Assembly: GCA_030693705.1 (NCBI GenBank)
Contig: JAUYAB010000069.1
Span: 1 to 42,952, forward strand
Source of the DNA: Ignavibacteria bacterium
Lineage (GTDB): Bacteria > Bacteroidota > Ignavibacteria > Ignavibacteriales > Ignavibacteriaceae
Reading direction: 5' to 3'
Length of the DNA: 42,952 bases
The notes under the pieces were generated by a model that had not been told where the DNA came from, ran no database searches, and saw only the letters and a list, made by a program, of their open reading frames with translations. Position numbers and translations under genes: made by a program. Shown in pieces: positions 23,316-31,523 of the stretch (positions are counted from its first letter, which is position 1; each line of letters begins with the position of its first letter).

Positions 23316-25256
23316 TTACAAACTATAAATTATCCAGAAAAGAGCGGCGACAATCCCAAGCATCATAACAACAGCATAGGTTTGTGCAACGCCGGTTTGA
23401 ATTTTTCTAATTTTACCAGAAACAAGTTCCACTAGTGAAGCAGTGCCGTTTACCAAACCATCAAGCAGTTTAACATCCGTTATTTTCCATAAAAGCGATT
23501 CGGAAGTTTTATAAATCGGTTGAATGATTACATTACTGTAAACTTCATCAACATAATATTTGTTGAGCAGTATTTTGTAAATCCTTTTAAATTTTGAAGC
23601 GGTGTGTTCGGCAACTTTTTGATTTTTTAGATAGATATATCTTGCGAAATATATTGAACTTGCTGCACCGACAACTGAGATAACCATCAATAAGATTTCT
23701 TCAAAATGCGTATGACTTCCGTATTGAGCTAAGCGAATTTGCGCATCCGAAAAAATTGGTGCAAGCCAGCTATGAAAATTATTTCCATGTTCGCCGGAAA
23801 AAATTTCGGGGATTCCGATAAATCCACCACCAACTGAAAGTACCGCCAAAACAATTAACGGAATGGTCATCAATTTTGGCGATTCATGCGGATGAATATG
23901 ATGAACATCGAAACGGTGTTTGCCTTCAAATGTTAAGTTTAAAAGACGAAACATATAGAATGCTGTAAGCAGTGCAGTTACTACTCCGATAAACCAATAG
24001 ATGAATCCTGCGTTTGCGTAAGCGCTCCAAAGAATTTCATCTTTACTAAAAAATCCTGCAAGGGGAGGAATACCGGAGATGGCAATTGCAGCGACCAAAA
24101 ATGTCTTGTATGTAGTCGGCATATATTTTTTAAGTCCGCCGTACTTTTGAATATTTTGTTCGTCGTGCATTCCGTGAATAACCGAACCGGCGCCAAGGAA
24201 TAAAAGAGCTTTGAAAAAAGCGTGCGTCATCACGTGGAAAATTCCGGCTGAAAAAGCGCCGACCCCCATTGCCAAGAACATATACCCAAGCTGGCTTACG
24301 GTTGAGTAAGCTAATACTTTTTTAATATCATTTTGAACAAGCCCGATGGTAGCCGCGAATAGAGCGGTCAGCAAACCGATGATGGCAACAACCGTCATTA
24401 TTGCGGGAGCAGAAGCAAAAATAATTGAACAGCGCGCAACCATGTAAACACCGGCAGTAACCATCGTAGCGGCATGGATTAATGCTGAAACCGGTGTGGG
24501 ACCCGCCATTGCATCCGGCAGCCAAACGAATAATGGAATCTGCGCTGATTTTCCAGTTGCGCCGATAAATAAAAAGAGAGCAATAAAACTATAAACCGTA
24601 GTTGAAATATTAAGAGCGTTTGCCCTCGTGAAAACTTCATTAAAATTCAAGCTGTTAAATGTTAAAAAAATTAAAAACATTCCAAGCAAAAATCCAAAGT
24701 CGCCAATGCGGTTTACGATAAACGCTTTTTTAGCGGCGTCGCCGGTTGTCCCTTTTTCAAATTTTCTATCGTACCAAAAACCAATTAATAAATAAGAGCA
24801 AAGTCCAACGCCTTCCCATCCTAAAAAGAGAAGTACAAAATTATCGGCAAGGATCAAATTCATCATGGCAAAAATGAAAAGATTTAAGTAGGCGAAAAAT
24901 CTCCAAAACCCTTTATCACCATGCATGTAACCAATTGAATAAACGTGGATGATAAAGCCAACACCGGTTACAATTAACGCCATCGTTAAAGAAAGTTGAT
25001 CAACTTGATATGCGATTGAAACATTAAGACTTCCAACGGAAAGCCAATTAAAAAGCGTTACAATATGTTGTCGTTGGTCAGGAGGAAGCGCAATGGTTTC
25101 AAAAAAAGCACCTACGACAATGAGGAATGATACTCCTATTGCACCGCTGCCGATCCAACCGATGATTTTTTCATTCTTGATCTTCGAACCGAAAATTCCA
25201 TTTATAAGAAATCCGGCAAAAGGTAAAAGGACTGTGAGATAGATTAATTGTATCAT
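23316..25256 (-). CDS. nuoL: NADH-quinone oxidoreductase subunit L
   Basis: This is the largest membrane subunit of complex I, with 646 residues. It has the core antiporter-like fold (LLFLGWEGVGLCSYLLIGFWY, then SAQIPLFVWLPDAMAGPTPVSALIHAATMVTAGVYM) and the C-terminal extension that forms the lateral helix along the membrane arm (about 560-646). The ATG at 25256 lies 42 nt after the nuoK stop, and that gap contains a palindrome. Complete by length and motifs. Confidence 0.95.
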   Translation of the reverse strand: MIQLIYLTVLLPFAGFLINGIFGSKIKNEKIIGWIGSGAIGVSFLIVVGAFFETIALPPDQRQHIVTLFNWLSVGSLNVSIAYQVDQLSLTMALIVTGVGFIIHVYSIGYMHGDKGFWRFFAYLNLFIFAMMNLILADNFVLLFLGWEGVGLCSYLLIGFWYDRKFEKGTTGDAAKKAFIVNRIGDFGFLLGMFLIFLTFNSLNFNEVFTRANALNISTTVYSFIALFLFIGATGKSAQIPLFVWLPDAMAGPTPVSALIHAATMVTAGVYMVARCSIIFASAPAIMTVVAIIGLLTALFAATIGLVQNDIKKVLAYSTVSQLGYMFLAMGVGAFSAGIFHVMTHAFFKALLFLGAGSVIHGMHDEQNIQKYGGLKKYMPTTYKTFLVAAIAISGIPPLAGFFSKDEILWSAYANAGFIYWFIGVVTALLTAFYMFRLLNLTFEGKHRFDVHHIHPHESPKLMTIPLIVLAVLSVGGGFIGIPEIFSGEHGNNFHSWLAPIFSDAQIRLAQYGSHTHFEEILLMVISVVGAASSIYFARYIYLKNQKVAEHTASKFKRIYKILLNKYYVDEVYSNVIIQPIYKTSESLLWKITDVKLLDGLVNGTASLVELVSGKIRKIQTGVAQTYAVVMMLGIVAALFWIIYSL

Positions 25257-25278
25257 GAACTACTGTTTTAATTTATTA

Positions 25279-25298
25279 CTTGCCTGACGTTAGGCAGG
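25279..25298. repeat. Palindrome between nuoK and nuoL
   Basis: The stem is TGCCT-GACGTT-AGGCA (25281-25296), with near-complete dyad symmetry, reaching the nuoK stop codon. No T-tract follows in the direction of transcription. A related stem (CTGCCTGA/TCAGGCAG) occurs at 31466-31488, so this is probably a dispersed palindrome family rather than a terminator. Confidence 0.6.
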
Positions 25299-25607
25299 TT
25301 ACCATTTAAGGACGTTGATTTCGTCAATATTAATTGTCAATTTATTTCTGAAAAGTGCAATGATAATTGCCAGCCCGACGGCAGATTCCGCGGCTGCAAC
25401 GGTCATAACAAAAAACACAAAAAGCTGACCGATGTTATTACCGAGAAACGATGAGAAGGTAACAAACGATAAATTTGCGGCGTTCAACATCAATTCAATC
25501 GACATAAAAACGATGATCGCATTTTTACGGGTTAACACACCCACCACTCCGGTGATGAACATAAACGCACTGAGCACGAGATAAAATTCAATTGGAATCA
25601 TGATCAA
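25299..25607 (-). CDS. nuoK: NADH-quinone oxidoreductase subunit K
   Basis: A 102-residue complex I subunit with three membrane helices. The two buried glutamates that carry protons are visible in [14 protein letters not shown] and [16 protein letters not shown]. The ATG overlaps the nuoJ stop by 4 nt, giving translational coupling. Length and sequence are typical. Confidence 0.95.
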   Translation of the reverse strand: MIMIPIEFYLVLSAFMFITGVVGVLTRKNAIIVFMSIELMLNAANLSFVTFSSFLGNNIGQLFVFFVMTVAAAESAVGLAIIIALFRNKLTINIDEINVLKW

Positions 25608-26122
25608 TCAAAATGTTTTTTTGCTAAAACTAATGCGCCGATTGCCGCGGCAAGCAATAAAAATCCAGCCGCTTCAAAAGGAATTAAGTACGTTGTAAAC
25701 AAGCCTCTACCAATACTTTCAATCGTTCCGATCTCAACACTTTTTTCCGCATTCTGATGAATTGAAGAAGAAAGTTTTCCGAAAAATATTGTGTAAATAA
25801 GTTGAAAGAAAACCACAACGCCCACTATCAAAGCAAGCCATTTCATTTTTGGATTTTCTTCAAAAAAGTTTTTTTCATGTTCCGGACGGAGAAGCATAAT
25901 CACAAATAAAAAGAGAACCATTATTGCCCCGGCATAAACAATCACCTGTACAACGGCAATAAATTGGGCATTTAACAGAAGATAAATTCCCGCTAAAGCC
26001 GCAAAGTTTAGAACTAAAAAGAGGGCAGAAATAATCGGGTTCTTTCTAGTAACAACCAAAATCGAAGTAACAACTGCAATAATTGCAAAGACCGAGAAAA
26101 GAATAATCTGTAATGTTATCAT
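25604..26122 (-). CDS. nuoJ: NADH-quinone oxidoreductase subunit J
   Basis: This 172-residue, five-helix subunit has the conserved tyrosine/glycine stretch in helix 3 ([20 protein letters not shown]), which includes the pi-bulge region involved in coupling. It is the first nuo gene of the cluster. The next gene upstream is asnS, on the same strand about 210 nt away, so nuoA-I must lie elsewhere in the genome. No strong ribosome site is visible before the ATG at 26122. The upstream DNA contains heptamer repeats and a hairpin, and I could not identify a promoter. Confidence 0.94.
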   Translation of the reverse strand: MITLQIILFSVFAIIAVVTSILVVTRKNPIISALFLVLNFAALAGIYLLLNAQFIAVVQVIVYAGAIMVLFLFVIMLLRPEHEKNFFEENPKMKWLALIVGVVVFFQLIYTIFFGKLSSSIHQNAEKSVEIGTIESIGRGLFTTYLIPFEAAGFLLLAAAIGALVLAKKHFD

Positions 26123-26155
26123 TTATATTTTAAATTTTTATTTCCTAATTCATAA

Positions 26156-26270
26156 TCTGGCAAAGCCAGAACTAAAAAAATAATAATGAATAATGAACAA
26201 GGAATGTAGAATATCGAAATGTAAAACTTCATCATTCGTTATTCCTTGTTCGATGTTCGATTTTTGATTT
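26156..26270. repeat. Hairpin and inverted heptamer arrays upstream of nuoJ
   Basis: A 6-bp hairpin, TCTGGC-aaa-GCCAGA, lies at 26156-26170. It is followed by a left array of GAAnnnn heptamers (about 26181-26222) and a right array of TTCnnnn heptamers (about 26235-26270). The arms share a perfect 11-bp inverted repeat, GAACAAGGAAT (26195-26205) with ATTCCTTGTTC (26241-26251). This fills the gap between asnS and nuoJ. Confidence 0.75.
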
Positions 26271-26330
26271 CAAGAAAATATTCTGACCATTTTGTGCAGA
26301 ATATTTTGGCTAACCATGTAATTTCTAATT

Positions 26331-27626
26331 CTACGGAGTATTTCGATAAATCATTCTTGGGAAAGGAATAGTTTCCCGGAGATGGTCAAGCCCGCAAATC
26401 CAGGTTACGGTTCTTTCTAACCCAAGTCCAAAACCTGCATGAGGCACTGAACCGAATCGCCGCAAATCTAAATACCACTCAAATGCTGCTTGCGGAAGAT
26501 TATGCTCTTTAATTCTTGAAAGAAGCAAATCAAAATCATCTTCTCTCTGACTTCCGCCGATAATTTCTCCATACCCTTCCGGGGCAAGAACATCAACAGC
26601 TAAAGCTAATTTCGGATTTTCAGGATCGCGTTTCATATAGAAAGCTTTTACTTCCGAAGGATAACGATGCACCATTACCGGTCTATCAAATTGATTTGAA
26701 ACGATGGTTTCATCGGCAGCGCCGAGATCATTTCCGTATTCAAATTCAACACCGTTTTTCTTTAAGATTTCAACGGCTTCGTCATAAGAAATTCTTGGGA
26801 AAGGTCTTTTCACGCATTGCAGTTTGGTAGTATCACGTTCCAAAGTTTTTAATTCTTCAGCTCTATCAGTTAAAACAGATTGAACAATATATTCAAGAAA
26901 TTCTTCGGCTAAATCCATATCATCATTTAAATCTGCAAAAGCTACTTCGGGTTCAACCATCCAGAATTCGGTAAGATGCCTTCTGGTTTTTGATTTTTCA
27001 GCACGAAACGTAGGACCGAATGTATAAACTTTTCCTAATGCTAAAGCGCCGGCTTCTGCATAAAGTTGTCCGGACTGTGTTAAATAAGCTTTTCCCAGAT
27101 CAAAATATTCTGTTTCAAAAAGTGTCGAGGTTCCTTCACAGGCAGCCGGAGTTAAGATCGGTGCATCCATTAAAGTAAAACCTTTGTTGTCGAAAAAGTC
27201 ACGGATTGCTTTTACTATTCTGTGGCGGATTTTCATAATTGCAACTTGTCTGCTTGACCGCAGCCAGAGATGCCTGTTATCCATTAAAAATTCAATTCCA
27301 TGATCTTTTGGAGTAATGGGATAATCATGCGTTTCGTGAAGTACATTTAGATGTGTGGCATCCAGTTCATACCCGCCAACAGCGCGGGGTTCGGCTTTCA
27401 CTTTTCCCGTAACTTCAATGGCTGATTCTTGGCCGATTTTATCGCAAAGGTCAAACACTTCAGGTGTCACATTCCCCTTGAAATAAACACATTGTAAATA
27501 ACCCGAACCATCCCGAAGAACTAAAAATCTCAATTTTCCGCTTGAGCGCTTATTGTAAAGCCAGCCTTGAATAGTAATTTCTTGCCCGACGTACTTTGCT
27601 AGATCGCTAATATAAATTTTCTGCAT
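26331..27626 (-). CDS. asnS: Asparaginyl-tRNA synthetase
   Basis: This class II aminoacyl-tRNA synthetase has 431 residues. The N-terminal OB-fold anticodon-binding domain (about 1-105) starts [37 protein letters not shown]. The catalytic core shows motif 2 ([21 protein letters not shown]) and motif 3 ([15 protein letters not shown]), with the Asn-type pocket [26 protein letters not shown] -7-like element stands on the minus strand at 27658-27665, about 35 nt before the ATG, with only a weak TTTG match upstream. Confidence 0.94.
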   Translation of the reverse strand: MQKIYISDLAKYVGQEITIQGWLYNKRSSGKLRFLVLRDGSGYLQCVYFKGNVTPEVFDLCDKIGQESAIEVTGKVKAEPRAVGGYELDATHLNVLHETHDYPITPKDHGIEFLMDNRHLWLRSSRQVAIMKIRHRIVKAIRDFFDNKGFTLMDAPILTPAACEGTSTLFETEYFDLGKAYLTQSGQLYAEAGALALGKVYTFGPTFRAEKSKTRRHLTEFWMVEPEVAFADLNDDMDLAEEFLEYIVQSVLTDRAEELKTLERDTTKLQCVKRPFPRISYDEAVEILKKNGVEFEYGNDLGAADETIVSNQFDRPVMVHRYPSEVKAFYMKRDPENPKLALAVDVLAPEGYGEIIGGSQREDDFDLLLSRIKEHNLPQAAFEWYLDLRRFGSVPHAGFGLGLERTVTWICGLDHLRETIPFPRMIYRNTP

Positions 27627-27711
27627 CGATTTAGTTTAAATTTCTGAATTTTTGTTTCAAATATAGGAAATGTTTTCTTAAGCTAAAAAGAAGAAGGGAG
27701 ATTGTCTCTGA

Positions 27712-27746
27712 ATAAAAAAAAATCCCGACAAATTAGTTGTCGGGAT
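27712..27746 (-). terminator. Intrinsic terminator of the DUF6600 gene
   Basis: A perfect 10-bp stem, ATCCCGACAA (27722-27731) with TTGTCGGGAT (27737-27746), has a 5-nt loop. On the minus strand a run of nine T follows. It lies about 35 nt after the stop of the DUF6600 gene, where a terminator is expected. Confidence 0.9.
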
Positions 27747-27779
27747 CAAAAATAAAAGATTCAGCTTCATTGATGAAGA

Positions 27780-29021
27780 TTATCTTCTTCGTTCTTTAGC
27801 TTTGTCATCACTTTCGCGAGTGGTAGCTTTACGCTGCGGTGTTGCTGCAGGTCTTTCGGTGGTTCTACCGGTATTCGGAACAACTCTTTCAGCAGGACGA
27901 GTTTCTCGCGGAGTTTGAACAACCGGTTTTCTTTCGACTGGTTTTGGTTCCGCTGTTTTTTCTTTTACAACTTCTCTGCTTCTTGTTTCAGCGGGAGTGG
28001 TTCGTTTAACTTCAGTCTGCGGTTGAACTTCTACTTCTCTTTTTCTTTCTCCGCCTTTGGCGGATTGTTCTACAGCCGGTTTACGAGTCTCAACTTTGTT
28101 TTTGTTTTCAATAACTCTCTCATTGGTTCTTACTTTATTCTGTTCGTCAATTTTACCGGATTGAGTATTATCCAAATTTCTTCTCCGTTCACCAACTTCA
28201 ACTTTGGAGACGTTTAGTGTTGATTTTCTATCACCACGTTCAATCGAAAAGTTTCTATCGCCGGTCTGCGCTTGATTTCGCGGAGTTAATATTTCAATTC
28301 TATTTCCGCTTTTGATAATCGAATTTCTATCGGTCGCTTTGGTAGTACTTCGCACTAATTCTCTTTGTTGAAGATTTCGTGCACCGCGTTCCTGCACGGT
28401 TCTAAAATCTACTCCTCTATTGATCACTCTTTCTCTTTCGTAACCATAATCGTTGCGCATTTTTGTTCCGCGGAAAATTCGTTCTTTGTATAGCGGAGCT
28501 TCATAATAATCGTATGCCCGCTGATGACCGAAATATCTATATTTAACAAAGTTCCAATGATTAAAAGGTAAAGAGAAATCAATTGAAAAATGAATTCCCG
28601 AATGAATGTTAAATGTTGCATATGGAGGAAGCGGAGCCCAGCCGATATAATCATTATCATATCGCCATTCAACCCAGGCAGGCGCCCACCGATAATCCGG
28701 AACCCAAATCCATCCATAATAATTATCGTAGTGCCAGCGACCATAATGATAAACAACATATCCGAATGGTTCATACGAATCCCAATACCAGCCGTCGTTT
28801 GTCCAGATCCATGTTCCCTGTGCATACGGCTGCCATTGGCTGTTATGGATTCTTGGTTTCCAAACAACTAATCCGTCATCTATTTCAATCCATCTTCCGT
28901 ATGGAGAAAGATTTGAATAAAAATAGTTAAACCCGATTCCAACCTGGTAACTATTTGCTTTAACTTCATCTTTGAAGAAAAAGAAGGAAAGAATTGCGAT
29001 AAATAAAACTAACTTTTTCAT
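27780..29021 (-). CDS. DUF6600-type exported protein with charged tail
   Basis: The 413-residue product has a signal peptide (about 1-22). A tryptophan/tyrosine-rich region at about 25-130 has repeating units such as SPYGRWIEIDDGLVVWKP, YAQGTWIWTNDGWYWDSYEPFGYVVYHYGRW and YGWIWVPDYRWAPAWVEWRY. This is the DUF6600 pattern, function unknown. The last 200 residues are a low-complexity tail rich in K, R, E, T and P, probably disordered. I place the start at the ATG at 29021 (MKKLVLF), with GAGG 6 nt upstream, rather than at an in-frame TTG. It is probably periplasmic; the tail could bind cell wall or nucleic acid (inference). Confidence 0.8.
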   Translation of the reverse strand: MKKLVLFIAILSFFFFKDEVKANSYQVGIGFNYFYSNLSPYGRWIEIDDGLVVWKPRIHNSQWQPYAQGTWIWTNDGWYWDSYEPFGYVVYHYGRWHYDNYYGWIWVPDYRWAPAWVEWRYDNDYIGWAPLPPYATFNIHSGIHFSIDFSLPFNHWNFVKYRYFGHQRAYDYYEAPLYKERIFRGTKMRNDYGYERERVINRGVDFRTVQERGARNLQQRELVRSTTKATDRNSIIKSGNRIEILTPRNQAQTGDRNFSIERGDRKSTLNVSKVEVGERRRNLDNTQSGKIDEQNKVRTNERVIENKNKVETRKPAVEQSAKGGERKREVEVQPQTEVKRTTPAETRSREVVKEKTAEPKPVERKPVVQTPRETRPAERVVPNTGRTTERPAATPQRKATTRESDDKAKERRR

Positions 29022-29241
29022 GATATACCTCAAATGTTTCTTTTAGTAACTCAATCATCGTGCCGAAGAAATTCCGTTAAAAAGCTTAATTTATTCTAAG
29101 AAGTGTGTAGTGGATTGGACACTCGACTTGCTTTTCTAAACAAAATATTGTTTTCAACGAAATTAAAATTATGGATTCTCACAAATTGTATCGTTAAATG
29201 AGAAAAGGTGCGTCTTTCTTGCTATTGTAGAGATTTTTACG

Positions 29242-29272
29242 TTTGATATTTAGACACTTTTATCTATTTTTG
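29242..29272 (+). promoter_or_regulatory. Bacteroidota-type promoter of the three-gene cassette
   Basis: TTTG (29242-29245) is followed after 19 nt by TATTTTTG (29265-29272), which is TAnnTTTG. This is a full match to the consensus. The predicted transcript start near 29279 leaves about 22 nt before the ATG at 29301, with AAGG at 29288-29291 as ribosome site. The cassette thus has its own promoter. Confidence 0.7.
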
Positions 29273-29300
29273 CTTTGTAAACTTCTTAAGGTTGTTAACC

Positions 29301-29639
29301 ATGGACGAAAAAAACATTTCTTTTGTATTTGAAAAAAATAAAAACGCAATTACATTCCCTGCAAATGGAGCGATAGGAGGACCGACCCCTGACAGTTCAG
29401 GTGTGATGGTTCATTTTTATGTTGAATATACTTCAGTTCCTCATAGCACGACTATTAAAATAGAAGATAAACATGTTATAAATCCACTTGGTGAAAGCGT
29501 TACAAGGGGAGATATAACACGTGAGATTCAAGCAAGTACTTTTTTAACTCCAGATGTTGCTATTCTTATTGGTAATTGGTTAATTACTAGTGCTAATGAA
29601 ATAAAAAATAGGCCAAATAAACCTAAGGATTTATCATGA
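29301..29639 (+). CDS. Unknown 112-residue protein, first gene of cassette
   Basis: I do not recognise this gene. The protein is soluble and has no signal peptide and no cysteine. Conserved-looking parts are AIGGPTPDSSGVMVHFYVEYTSVP and RGDITREIQASTFLTPDVAILIGNWL. The second part has a general likeness to DUF3467-type proteins, which end in a strand and then a helix beginning with Pro-x-x-Ala, but this is only an impression. I chose the ATG at 29301 (spacing 9 from AAGG) over a TTG at 29292. The stop overlaps the next start (ATGA), so translation is coupled with the HicB-like gene. Confidence 0.7.
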   Translation: MDEKNISFVFEKNKNAITFPANGAIGGPTPDSSGVMVHFYVEYTSVPHSTTIKIEDKHVINPLGESVTRGDITREIQASTFLTPDVAILIGNWLITSANEIKNRPNKPKDLS

Positions 29640-30139
29640 GTCAGTTAACTTATCCGAATCCTGAATATAAAAAAAACAATTTTCTAAATGCTGTTTCTAG
29701 TTCTTCTTCGGAATCTTCTTTAAGTTCTTTTTTTAGATCTTCTGGGGATAAAATTATCCCGATTGGAGGTTATGGAGATGGTTGCAATTTGATGGATGAG
29801 AATTTTCACTTGGCTGCGACCAGTATGAACACTGAAATTAAAATTAACAAATCAAATTTATTTAAGAAAGTTATATACCATTCTTCCCTTAATTCAATAA
29901 TAATTAAAGATTCCATCAATATTGGTAATGAATCTTTCCTTTTTGAAAAAGAAGATAATTATTACTACTTAAGCCATCCTAAATGGTCTCTTGTTGGAAT
30001 GGGAAAAAATCTATATGAGGCTGAGGTGGATCTACTAAATGAAGCAAAAGAACTTCTAACCGATATGAGAGAATTACCAACTGAAAGTTTGTCGCAAGAA
30101 GCACTTAATTTGTTAGATTATCTTTATTCAATTGTCTAA
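29636..30139 (+). CDS. HicB-like antitoxin candidate
   Basis: This 167-residue soluble protein begins with a serine-rich, probably flexible part (SSSSESSLSSFFRSS, about 21-40). The last 70 residues, FLFEKEDNYYYLSHPKWSLVGMGKNLYEAEVDLLNEAKELL, have the HicB-like layout: short strands, a glycine turn, then a helix beginning with L-x-E-A. HicB antitoxins use this fold to block HicA, but no DNA-binding helix-turn-helix or ribbon domain is visible here. The next gene starts 3 nt after the stop and encodes a HicA-like protein, the main support for the call. Confidence 0.55.
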   Translation: MSQLTYPNPEYKKNNFLNAVSSSSSESSLSSFFRSSGDKIIPIGGYGDGCNLMDENFHLAATSMNTEIKINKSNLFKKVIYHSSLNSIIIKDSINIGNESFLFEKEDNYYYLSHPKWSLVGMGKNLYEAEVDLLNEAKELLTDMRELPTESLSQEALNLLDYLYSIV

Positions 30140-30142
30140 TTT

Positions 30143-30451
30143 ATGGCTCAGAAAGATAGAGATGAAATAAGGAAAGCTCTTTTACAAAAAGGTTTTTTTC
30201 AGAAAGATAATGACCATGAATTCTTTTATTATAAAATAAATCAATCAATCTTCACTAAATTATCGCGCGGAAGTCACTATAAAACCTATTCCGCAGATCT
30301 AATGGGCAAAATCAAACGGCAATTAAAATTGAAAACAATGGATCAACTTCTAAGATTTATTGATTGTCCACTAACTGGTGAAGAATACTTTAATTTGTTG
30401 GTTTCCGACAAAATAGTTTTAAAAGAGGGCAAATCTGATTATACAACTTAG
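30143..30451 (+). CDS. HicA-like toxin candidate
   Basis: This 102-residue basic protein starts with a helix, then KGFFQKDNDHEFFYYKINQSIFTKLSRGSHYKTYSADLM and a helix KIKRQLKLKTMDQLLRFIDCPLTGEEYFNLL. HicA toxins are small dsRBD-fold mRNA endonucleases with a catalytic histidine in a G-S-H motif. Here G43-S44-H45 is present, and a second D-H pair (24-25) precedes it. The C-terminal extension with CPL followed by an E-Y motif is longer than in classical HicA (about 60 residues). It is preceded by its likely antitoxin gene with a 3-nt gap. The family call is reasonable; toxicity is an inference. Confidence 0.6.
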   Translation: MAQKDRDEIRKALLQKGFFQKDNDHEFFYYKINQSIFTKLSRGSHYKTYSADLMGKIKRQLKLKTMDQLLRFIDCPLTGEEYFNLLVSDKIVLKEGKSDYTT

Positions 30452-30695
30452 TTTTATCTTATTCGATTCTGATTTTCAATTCAATGATGTGTAACTCTTT
30501 TCTATTCCTTATTCAAACAGCGAAATCTTACCATGAAGAATCCTCCATGTTTGATTCCGTTTGATCATCGTTGCTCTTAATTCTCTTTCAAAACTAACCT
30601 CACCTGTTCCAAATTATTGAATTCATTCTTATGTTTGTTATGCAATTAATTTGTGAAATCGAGAATTAAAAGAGTTTAAAATAATAGGAATGAGC

Positions 30696-31406
30696 ATGAG
30701 ATTTTCTTTAAATGTAGACCACATTGCTGTATTAAGAAATGCCCGCGGTGAAGTGCAACCCGATCCGGTAACCGCAGCGTTATTAGCTGAACAAGCCGGT
30801 GTGGACGGAATTGTCGTTCATCTACGCGAAGATAGAAGACACATTAACGAACGCGATCTGCGCTTGCTTCGTGAATTAGTTACAACGAAACTTGATTTGG
30901 AAATGGCAGCGGTTGAAGAAATCATCGGCATAGCTTGCGATGTTCAGCCGGAACTTGCAACGATCGTTCCCGAAAAACGCCAGGAACTTACTACGGAAGG
31001 GGGCATTAATGTTATTGATTCTATCAGTCTTCTTAAATCAACAATAAAAGATTTGCACAAACGTGAAATTGAAGTCTCGTTGTTTATTGAACCTGAAATA
31101 GAACAAATTGATGCAGCAGCCGAAATTGAATCCGATTATATTGAAATTCATACCGGTACTTTTGCCAACGCTTTAACCGAGGCTGATAAGTTTGATGAAT
31201 TAGAAAAAGTGAGATTAGCCGCTAAACATGCTAAGAAACTCGGACTTGGAGTTAATGCCGGACATGGTCTGAATTATTCAAACATAAAGATCTTCCGCGA
31301 AGTTGAAGGAATTGATGAAGTGAGCATCGGGCAGGCAGTAATTGCACGTGCTCTATTTGTAGGATTGAAAGAAGCTGTTCAAGAAATGATAAGACTTATC
31401 AAATAA
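30696..31406 (+). CDS. pdxJ: Pyridoxine 5'-phosphate synthase
   Basis: PdxJ condenses 1-deoxyxylulose-5-phosphate with 3-amino-2-oxopropyl phosphate in the DXP-dependent route to vitamin B6. The 236-residue TIM barrel has the expected parts: SLNVDHIAVLRNARG at the start, VHLREDRRHI, the glutamate in LDLEMA, PEKRQELTTEGG, LFIEPE, EIHTG, and VNAGHGLNY near the end. Of two close ATGs I prefer 30696, because AGGA (30686-30689) is 6 nt upstream of it and directly abuts the other (30690). It stands alone between the toxin-like cassette and a secreted glycosidase. Confidence 0.95.
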   Translation: MRFSLNVDHIAVLRNARGEVQPDPVTAALLAEQAGVDGIVVHLREDRRHINERDLRLLRELVTTKLDLEMAAVEEIIGIACDVQPELATIVPEKRQELTTEGGINVIDSISLLKSTIKDLHKREIEVSLFIEPEIEQIDAAAEIESDYIEIHTGTFANALTEADKFDELEKVRLAAKHAKKLGLGVNAGHGLNYSNIKIFREVEGIDEVSIGQAVIARALFVGLKEAVQEMIRLIK

Positions 31407-31465
31407 GAGTAAAAACCGGCTTACAAAACCGCAACAGTAGTATTTCGAATAGATGGCATTCAAAT

Positions 31466-31488
31466 CTGCCTGATATTAATTCAGGCAG
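31466..31488. repeat. Palindrome upstream of the GHL10 gene
   Basis: An 8-bp stem, CTGCCTGA (31466-31473) with TCAGGCAG (31481-31488), has a 7-nt loop, and no T-tract follows. It shares the TGCCTGA core with the palindrome between nuoK and nuoL. It lies between pdxJ and the secreted glycosidase-like gene. Confidence 0.6.
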
Positions 31489-31523
31489 TTCAAAGTTTTA
31501 TATGAATTAAACATGAGGCAGTC

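Noticed and set aside
28424-28930. Several ORFs on both strands inside the DUF6600 gene
   Set aside because: They are shadows created by the repetitive tryptophan/tyrosine codons of the real gene.
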